Below, one piece after another: positions 6,761-10,903 of a DNA stretch of 10,903 nt. Origin of the DNA: Dialister sp. UBA7295 (GTDB taxonomy: Bacteria; Bacillota; Negativicutes; Veillonellales; Dialisteraceae). Within the stretch, counting starts at the first letter, position 1, and every line of letters starts with the position of its first letter. The translations under genes were made by a program, and so were the position numbers. The stretch is from NCBI GenBank assembly GCA_002471975.1, contig DKQZ01000095.1:1-10903 (forward strand), given 5' to 3'. A model generated the notes under the pieces. The model had not been told where the DNA came from, did no database searches, and saw only the letters and a list, made by a program, of their open reading frames with translations.

Positions 6761-6960
6761 ACCATCCCGATATTCCCGACACCCCCGAGATTCCCGAGAT
6801 TCCCGATTCAAAAGCTTTCGTTTCTAAAGTTATCTTTATAGAAATCAGACCATTTCATCCTACATCCCCCTCATTCCCCGACTCCTGATCCGGCAGCCAC
6901 CGGACCATGTCCGTTCTGAATCCCTCTGCCGAAAGGCAATTTTGAAATAAAGGAGCCATT

Positions 6961-7746
6961 ATGCTGTTAGAAGTAAAAGACCTGGGCATCTCCTATGGGA
7001 AGAGAGATCCCGTGGTGCGCCACGTGACTTTTAACCTGGAACAGGGGAAAATCCTTGCCATCGTCGGCGAATCCGGCAGCGGCAAGACCACAGTCATCCG
7101 TGCCATCCAGCACGTACTCCCGGGGGGAGGCCATATTTCCGAAGGCCAGGCTCTCCTGGAAGGCCAGGACACTGAACTCAAGACCCCTGAAATGCACAGA
7201 AAACTTTCCGGCACCGATGTTTCCATGATTTTCCAGGACAGCGGCGCCATGATGAATCCGATCCGACTCATTGGAGACCAGTTCAGAGAATTCCTGGCTA
7301 TCCATGGAATGACTGATGAAAAAGAAGCTCATGACCGCATGATTGAAATGCTCACCATGGTCCGCCTCCCGGATCCGGAACAGATTCTGAAGAGCTATAC
7401 CTTCGAACTTTCCGGCGGTATGCGTCAGCGTGTCGGCATCGCTATGGCTATGGCTTTCCATCCGAAACTGCTCCTGGCAGATGAACCGACTTCTGCATTG
7501 GACGTAACTACCCAGGCAGCCATCGTCAAAGAAATGATGGAAGTCCGCAAGAAAATGAATACCTCCATCATCATCGTAACCCATAACATGGGCGTTGCCT
7601 GCTTCATGGCCGATGACATCATGGTTATGAGAAATGGCAATGTCGTGGAATACGGCAAGGCAGAAGACGTCATTTACCATCCGAAAGAGGACTACACGAA
7701 AATGCTCCTCGCGGCAGTTCCAACACTGGAAGGAGAATTCGCATGA
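6961..7746 (+). CDS. ABC importer ATPase, DppD/NikD type
   Basis: First of two cytoplasmic ATPases that power the importer. All nucleotide-binding motifs are present: Walker A GESGSGKT at 36-43, Q-loop Gln92 in IFQDSGAMMNP, signature LSGGMRQR at 150-157, Walker B LLLADEP with Glu175 catalytic, D-loop SALD at 178-181, and switch His208 in VTHN. At 261 residues it ends soon after the nucleotide-binding domain and lacks the extra C-terminal region (about 60 residues, with a cysteine cluster in many) of OppD/DppD. This resembles NikD-like subunits (254 in E. coli as I recall). AAAGGAG lies just upstream of the ATG. Its stop overlaps the next start by 4 bp (ATGA), indicating translational coupling. 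Confidence 0.94.
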   Translation: MLLEVKDLGISYGKRDPVVRHVTFNLEQGKILAIVGESGSGKTTVIRAIQHVLPGGGHISEGQALLEGQDTELKTPEMHRKLSGTDVSMIFQDSGAMMNPIRLIGDQFREFLAIHGMTDEKEAHDRMIEMLTMVRLPDPEQILKSYTFELSGGMRQRVGIAMAMAFHPKLLLADEPTSALDVTTQAAIVKEMMEVRKKMNTSIIIVTHNMGVACFMADDIMVMRNGNVVEYGKAEDVIYHPKEDYTKMLLAAVPTLEGEFA

Positions 7747-8555
7747 AAGATTATGGAGAAGAAATCCTTCGCATGGAGGACATCTGCAAAGTATTCGATC
7801 TCGGGGGAGGCAAGACCCTGGCCGCTTCCGATCATGTCAATATCAGCCTGCACAGGGGTGAAACCCTGGGCGTCGTAGGGGAATCAGGCTCCGGGAAATC
7901 CACCCTGGCCAAGATCCTCACTCGTCTCTATTCCATGACCAGCGGTAAAATTCTTTTCCACGGAAAGGATATCGCTGCCCTCAAAGGCGAAGAACTCCGC
8001 CAGGCAAGAAAACACATCCAGATGGTTTTCCAGGACCCCTCCACCGCATTCAATCCGAAACAGCGGGTAAAGCAGATCATCTGTGAACCCCTCCTGAATT
8101 ACGGAATGATCAAATCCAGCCAGGTCGAAGAAAAGGCAAAAGAAATGCTCCGCCTCGTCGATCTTCCTGATGATTTTGCCAACCGCTATGCGAATAACAT
8201 GTCCGGCGGTCAGCGTCAGCGTATCGCCATCGCCAGAGCTCTGGTACTGAAACCGGAAATCATCGTCTGCGACGAAGCAACGAGCGCCCTCGACGTATCC
8301 GTCCAGAAAACAGTCATCGAGCTCCTTCGCCGCCTTCAGAGAGAAACAAACGTGGCTTATTTCTTCATCTGTCACGATCTGGCTCTCGCCAATATGTTCT
8401 GCGATAACATCGTTATCATGCAGCGTGGACGGGTCGTAGAAACCATTAACGACCTCCATAACGGCAAAGACCCCTATACAAAGAAACTTCTCGCCTCCAT
8501 CTTCACCATCGAAGAAGGAAAGAAGAAAGTCCTTTCGGACGAACTCTTTGCATAA
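7743..8555 (+). CDS. ABC importer ATPase, DppF/NikE type
   Basis: Second ATPase, 270 residues, expected to pair with the preceding one. Motifs: Walker A GESGSGKS at 46-53, Q-loop Gln97 in VFQDPSTAFNP, signature MSGGQRQR at 153-160, Walker B IIVCDEATSALD at 173-184 (Ala179 replaces the common Pro after the catalytic Glu178, a frequent variant), and switch His211. It also lacks the long C-terminal domain of OppF/DppF, and the length is close to NikE (268 in E. coli as I recall). It is the last gene of the importer cluster. A heptamer palindrome begins five bases after its stop, but no plus-strand U-tract follows. Confidence 0.94.
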   Translation: MKDYGEEILRMEDICKVFDLGGGKTLAASDHVNISLHRGETLGVVGESGSGKSTLAKILTRLYSMTSGKILFHGKDIAALKGEELRQARKHIQMVFQDPSTAFNPKQRVKQIICEPLLNYGMIKSSQVEEKAKEMLRLVDLPDDFANRYANNMSGGQRQRIAIARALVLKPEIIVCDEATSALDVSVQKTVIELLRRLQRETNVAYFFICHDLALANMFCDNIVIMQRGRVVETINDLHNGKDPYTKKLLASIFTIEEGKKKVLSDELFA

Positions 8556-8559
8556 AAAC

Positions 8560-8641
8560 AGCCGTCAGCAGTTAGCCGTTAGCAGTTAGTGGAAACGCAG
8601 CTTACGGCTGGCTAACGGCTGACAACTAACTGCTAACGGCT
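8560..8641. repeat. Heptamer-built inverted repeat after the importer genes
   Basis: The left half alternates AGCCGTY and AGCAGTT heptamers (8560-8589). The right half (8612-8641) carries the complementary heptamers. The best pairing is a perfect 16-bp stem, 8574-8589 with 8626-8641 (AGCCGTTAGCAGTTAG and its complement), and other registers are also possible. A-tracts flank it on the plus strand on both sides, so the U-tract form is on the minus strand (complement of 8554-8558). It resembles the other stem plus short-tandem modules, here with the heptamers themselves forming the stem. Confidence 0.8.
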
Positions 8642-8672
8642 AAAAATCGCATCTCACTTGCCCGCGGGGATG

Positions 8673-8732
8673 AAAGAAGAGAAAGAGTACACCGAGGAAA
8701 CACGGCAACTCGCAGTGAAAATTCTCTTCTTT
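8673..8732 (+). promoter_or_regulatory. 11-bp inverted repeat in the porin upstream region
   Basis: AAAGAAGAGAA (8673-8683) and TTCTCTTCTTT (8722-8732) are perfect complements with a 38-base loop. They lie 52-112 bases before the porin start. This could be an mRNA leader structure or an operator, depending on where transcription begins. Confidence 0.45.
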
Positions 8733-8759
8733 ACAGGGCATGTCATATATTTCTATTTT
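8730..8759 (+). promoter_or_regulatory. Weak candidate promoter for the porin
   Basis: TTTACA (8730-8735) and TATTTT (8754-8759) are spaced 18 bases apart. They would give a very short leader of about 20 bases. Both boxes are imperfect, and transcription could instead begin upstream of the inverted repeat at 8673-8732. Confidence 0.25.
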
Positions 8760-8784
8760 ATTGTTCCACAGAGGAGAGGATATC

Positions 8785-10074
8785 ATGAAAAAAATTCTCG
8801 CAATCGCAGCTTGCGCTGCACTCGGCCTGGGCGTATCCGCATACGCTGCCAACCCGTTCTCTGATGTGTCCACCGATGACTGGGCATACCAGGCAGTTTC
8901 CGACCTGTCCGATCAGGGCGTAGTCGAAGGCTATCCGGACGGCACCTTCAAAGGTGAAAAGAACATCACCCGTTACGAACTGGCTCAGATCGTTGCCCGC
9001 CTCATGGCTAAAGAAGATCAGCTGAATGCTGAACAGAGAGCAACCCTGGACAAACTGTCCGGCGAATATGCAGACGAACTGGCAAACCTGGGCGTTCGCG
9101 TAGGCAACCTGGAAAAGAAAGTAGGCAACATCACCTGGTCCGGCGACGCTCGTATGCGCTATAAAGAAGGCTACGAAAAGGTTAATGACCTGGATAAAGA
9201 TGGGAAGATCCAGTACAAAGAGGATGGAAAGACTCCAATTACAAAACAGACCGGTAATTCCTTTGGTAAATGGGATGGCCGTATGCGCCTCAATATGAAA
9301 GCGCAGATCAATGACAGCACCTACGCACGCGGACGTTTCGCCACGAACATGGACTTCAAAGGCTCTGATAGTGATACAACAATGGACGTTCTCTACGTTC
9401 ATCATCAGTTTGGCGACAAAGTAGGCGTAAACCTGGGTAAATACTCCCTGTTTTTTGGCCAGACCGGTCTCCTCATGGATGACTACATCAAAGGCGTGAC
9501 CGCAACTGTCGGTGATGATAAACTGGCATTGGAAGCAGGTTTTGGTCGCGTAGCTGCATGGGGTGCTGATGGATATACCAATGATGATCTGGCATATGCA
9601 AGACTCATCGGCAAATCCGGACGTTTCGCTTACGATGCTGAATATGCAACCCTGACCAGTGATAAGGCTCCAGCTACTTACTGGGGTCTCGGCCTGTCGG
9701 CAGGCATTACCAATGACCTGGACGTATTCGGCGATTACTATCAGAATACCGATGCCAAAGGCGATCCGGCTCTTTGGACCGCAGGTATCGGCTATGGCCA
9801 CTATGCAGCCAAGAAACCGGGCACCTGGAGACTCTCTGCTCAGTATGTAAAGAATGAAGCAAATGCTTACTTTGGTGATGCTTCCACCTATACAGCAATG
9901 CCTCTGAACACGGCTACACTGGCTGCTAGCGATACTCATTTCTGGCTCGTTAACGGCGATGTCATTCTGGCAAAGAATGTTCGTCTCCATGGTGAATATG
10001 CATTCGACGTAAGCACCAGCGATAAACTTGACTACGATGATCTCTTCACCGTATCCCTGAACTACAACTTCTAA
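8785..10074 (+). CDS. OmpM-type porin with SLH domain
   Basis: This 429-residue outer-membrane protein has four parts. A signal peptide is likely cut after AYA (residue 21). One SLH domain spans about 24-74 (FSDVSTDDWAYQAV, GYPDGTF, TRYE at 62-65). A charged, probably coiled-coil linker follows (about 76-117), and then a beta-barrel to the C-terminal Phe429 (SLNYNF). In Negativicutes such proteins anchor the outer membrane: the SLH domain binds polyaminated peptidoglycan while the barrel forms a diffusion pore. The start is the ATG at 8785, where GAGGAGAGGA lies upstream and MKKILAIAAC makes a proper signal peptide; an upstream in-frame ATG at 8740 would spoil it. Residues 135-146 (DLDKDGKIQYKE) fit a canonical EF-hand calcium loop, probably in the first surface loop. 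A terminator follows directly, so the gene is likely a single unit. Confidence 0.94.
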   Translation: MKKILAIAACAALGLGVSAYAANPFSDVSTDDWAYQAVSDLSDQGVVEGYPDGTFKGEKNITRYELAQIVARLMAKEDQLNAEQRATLDKLSGEYADELANLGVRVGNLEKKVGNITWSGDARMRYKEGYEKVNDLDKDGKIQYKEDGKTPITKQTGNSFGKWDGRMRLNMKAQINDSTYARGRFATNMDFKGSDSDTTMDVLYVHHQFGDKVGVNLGKYSLFFGQTGLLMDDYIKGVTATVGDDKLALEAGFGRVAAWGADGYTNDDLAYARLIGKSGRFAYDAEYATLTSDKAPATYWGLGLSAGITNDLDVFGDYYQNTDAKGDPALWTAGIGYGHYAAKKPGTWRLSAQYVKNEANAYFGDASTYTAMPLNTATLAASDTHFWLVNGDVILAKNVRLHGEYAFDVSTSDKLDYDDLFTVSLNYNF

Positions 10075-10089
10075 TAGTTTCCGTTCATG

Positions 10090-10119
10090 AAAAAGAGCTC
10101 CCCTGCGGGGGCTCTTTTT
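10090..10119 (+). terminator. Intrinsic terminator of the porin gene
   Basis: AAAAAGAGCTCCC pairs with GGGGGCTCTTTTT (13 bp with one G-T pair) around the loop CTGC and ends in five T residues. It begins 15 bases after the stop codon. The stem also ends in A and T runs on both sides, so it could act in both directions. Confidence 0.9.
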
Positions 10120-10262
10120 GATTGGCTTTGAGATTCATCGGGGAGATCAGCCTTGAAAACTTATGGGAGATTTGCTCCGAAACCTCCAGGACGGGGGGAA
10201 GGGATGAACCAAAATTATCCCACAGGTCGCCGCAAATGGGCCCGGCTTCAAGACCATTTTCC

Positions 10263-10316
10263 AGGCATAGTTGAGACTGACTGACGAAACGTACTTGGGA
10301 CATATGACTCTATCGG
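10263..10316 (+). repeat. Dispersed 45-bp motif, copy D
   Basis: GGCATAGTTGAGACTGACTG then ACGAAAC, ending ATATGACTCTATCGG. It is clearly related to 10491-10543, including a shared GACTGACGAAA and GACTCTATCGG. A hairpin follows immediately. Confidence 0.65.
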
Positions 10317-10334
10317 TAAGAAAGAGCTCCCCGA

Positions 10335-10430
10335 AAAAGCCTCCCCGCTACGGCATGACTCTCACTGCGTTTCGCGCGTCCCTTCGGGCCTTCGAAACGC
10401 GTTCGAGAGCAGAACTTCGGGGAGGCTTTT
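10335..10430. repeat. Nested 96-bp inverted repeat
   Basis: The outer arms AAAAGCCTCCCCG (10335-10347) and CGGGGAGGCTTTT (10418-10430) are perfect 13-mers. Inside them CTCTC/GAGAG (10359-10363, 10405-10409), GCGTTTCG/CGAAACGC (10367-10374, 10393-10400) and CCC-TTC-GGG (10380-10388) can stack into one long stem. The T-run at the end of each outer arm makes it terminator-like in both directions. Confidence 0.75.
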
Positions 10431-10490
10431 CGCGGGACTTTTGAGGCCATTTCGATGGAAACCGTAAAGCATCAGCCTCATCAGCGTCAT

Positions 10491-10543
10491 GGCACAGATG
10501 AGGCTGACTGACGAAAGGCAGCCGGGATATGTGACTCTATCGG
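10491..10543 (+). repeat. Dispersed 45-bp motif, copy E
   Basis: GGCACAGATGAGGCTGACTG then ACGAAAG, ending GTGACTCTATCGG. TGAGGCT followed by ACGAAA also occurs in the copies at about 127-173 and 289-335. An A-tract and GC hairpin follow, as they do after the first copies. Confidence 0.65.
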
Positions 10544-10553
10544 AAAAAGCGTG

Positions 10554-10592
10554 GCCCCCTTCGAGAAGGGGGCTCCGCGAAGCGGTGGGGGC
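10554..10592 (-). repeat. C-rich hairpin family, copy 1 (minus)
   Basis: On the minus strand GCCCCCACCGCTTCGCGGAG is followed by CCCCCTTC. The inner stem is CCGC-TTC-GCGG (10575-10585), and a second stem GCCCCCTT/AAGGGGGC occupies 10554-10573. An A-tract (10544-10548) makes it terminator-like on the minus strand. Confidence 0.65.
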
Positions 10593-10715
10593 ACGAACAA
10601 GTCGGAACGATTCCTGGCAGGAGCGGCGGCAAACGGTAAATGTCGAAATAATTATGGATTCATGATGACGTTACGCATGGGACTTTCGTGTCAGATGGCA
10701 TTCTTACGATAGTAA

Positions 10716-10756
10716 GCCCCCTTCACCGCCTGCGGCGGAGCTTCCCCCGATGGGGG
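10716..10756 (+). repeat. C-rich hairpin family, copy 2
   Basis: GCCCCCTTCA is followed by stem CCGCC-TGC-GGCGG (10726-10738), then AGCTTCCCCC and GATGGGGG. The CCCCC blocks on either side can each pair with the final GGGGG. Confidence 0.65.
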
Positions 10757-10803
10757 ACGCTGGACAATCGTGCGGGCAATCTTTCTGCAAACAAAGTGCA
10801 GTT

Positions 10804-10832
10804 CCCCCTCACCGGCTGCGCCGGAGCTCCCC
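10804..10832 (+). repeat. C-rich hairpin family, copy 3
   Basis: CCCCCTCA is followed by stem CCGGC-TGC-GCCGG (10812-10824), then AGCTCCCC. The flanks match copy 2 while the stem has a different but still fully paired sequence. Confidence 0.65.
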
Positions 10833-10880
10833 AGAGATGCATGTGCCTTTTATCTCATTTCCGACTTGAACCATAGTACA

Positions 10881-10903
10881 TCCCCTCCGTCGCCTTCGGC
10901 GCC
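10881..10903 (+). repeat. C-rich hairpin family, copy 4 (cut by window end)
   Basis: TCCCCTCCGT is followed by stem CGCC-TTC-GGCG (10891-10901). The element is truncated by the end of the window. Confidence 0.5.

Larger units (their letters stand above)
6441..6830. repeat. About three tandem 142-144-bp repeats with antisense terminator-like stems
   Basis: Three successive units each contain an A-tract, a GC stem-loop, CACCAYC, a run of 9-mers of the ATTCCCGAY type, and CAAAAGCTTTCG. Units 1 and 2 then share an exact match of about 40 bases (around 6522-6569 and 6664-6711, offset 142). Unit 3 ends with a diverged tail (offset 144). The unit 1 stem (6453-6475) has an A-C mismatch, while units 2 and 3 have perfect GCGGCGC/GCGCCGC. 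The array contains no supported gene. Confidence 0.88.
6281..6960. other. Non-coding gap with hairpin and tandem repeats
   Basis: This stretch of 680 bp between the binding protein and the first ATPase holds a large GC hairpin (6310-6350), an unrepeated or very degenerate stretch (6351-6440), the 142-bp repeat array (6441-6830), and a short lead-in to the ATPase ribosome site (AAAGGAG just before 6956). I see no convincing plus-strand promoter for the ATPases, so they may depend on read-through. Minus-strand ORFs here are repeat translations. Confidence 0.8.
10120..10903. other. Gene-free region dense in hairpins and dispersed repeats
   Basis: This last stretch of about 780 bp has no supportable gene; the small ORFs at 10085-10303 (minus) and 10688-10876 (plus) run through hairpins and lack ribosome sites. 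It contains two copies of the dispersed 45-bp motif, a large nested inverted repeat (10335-10430), a local hairpin CAGCCTCAT/ATGAGGCTG (10473-10506), and four members of a C-rich hairpin family. The last of these is cut by the window end. Confidence 0.75.

Noticed and set aside
6244..6811. Minus-strand ORFs rich in REC/YRE repeats
   Set aside because: They are translations of the 142-bp repeat array; the protein repeat simply mirrors the DNA repeat.
6441..6830. CRISPR array or insertion sequence
   Set aside because: Units are contiguous near-identical copies without variable spacers, and there is no transposase or terminal inverted repeat with target duplication.
8758..9990. 410-codon minus-strand ORF opposite the porin
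   Set aside because: Antisense shadow of the porin gene with no start signal or known domain.
10085..10303. 72-codon minus-strand ORF after the porin
   Set aside because: It runs into the porin terminator and part of the dispersed repeat, with no start signal or domain.
10688..10876. 62-codon ORF near the right end
   Set aside because: It spans two of the C-rich hairpins and has no ribosome site, so it is repeat DNA read as protein.

Overview
This window looks like a chromosomal segment from a Negativicutes bacterium (the diderm, outer-membrane-bearing Firmicutes; Dialister or a relative is my guess from overall style only). The main evidence is the last gene, an OmpM-type outer-membrane porin with an N-terminal S-layer-homology domain, an architecture characteristic of that class, together with strong Firmicute-like Shine-Dalgarno sites. 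I recognise six protein genes and no tRNA, rRNA, transposase, phage gene or CRISPR.

Layout. 1-362: two 162-bp tandem repeats plus a partial third, each carrying an intrinsic-terminator-like hairpin that reads on the minus strand. 367-1719 (minus): a MATE-family multidrug/cation antiporter. 1720-2527: a long AT-rich divergent intergenic region holding dyads, a good sigma70-type promoter on the plus strand and a structured leader with an internal terminator. 2528-4306: two permeases of a peptide/nickel-type (DppBC/NikBC) ABC importer. 4307-4699: repeats and palindromes. 4700-6280: the lipoprotein substrate-binding protein. 6281-6960: a strong GC-rich hairpin and about three 142-144-bp tandem repeats. 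6961-8555: two ATPases with a 4-bp overlap. 8556-8784: heptamer-repeat palindrome and a structured leader. 8785-10074: the SLH porin, followed by a clear terminator. 10075-10903: no gene, but dense hairpins and several families of short dispersed repeats.

How the genes work together. The five ABC genes form one complete importer in the order permease, permease, binding protein, ATPase, ATPase. The substrate would cross the outer membrane (possibly through a porin such as the one encoded here), be captured by the lipoprotein in the periplasm, and be pumped in by the two permeases and two ATPases. Protein lengths and the lack of the extra C-terminal domain of OppD/DppD ATPases make it resemble NikABCDE-type nickel or metallophore importers more than dipeptide importers, but the substrate cannot be read from the sequence. 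The MATE gene is transcribed divergently and is probably independent.

The least ordinary part is the non-coding DNA. Seven intergenic modules follow one grammar: an A-tract, a GC-rich stem-loop, then short tandem 7-9-mers. The sequences differ between modules but the layout and orientation are the same. A second dispersed motif of about 45 bp occurs five times, and a C-rich hairpin family at the right end occurs four times with stems that change while staying paired.
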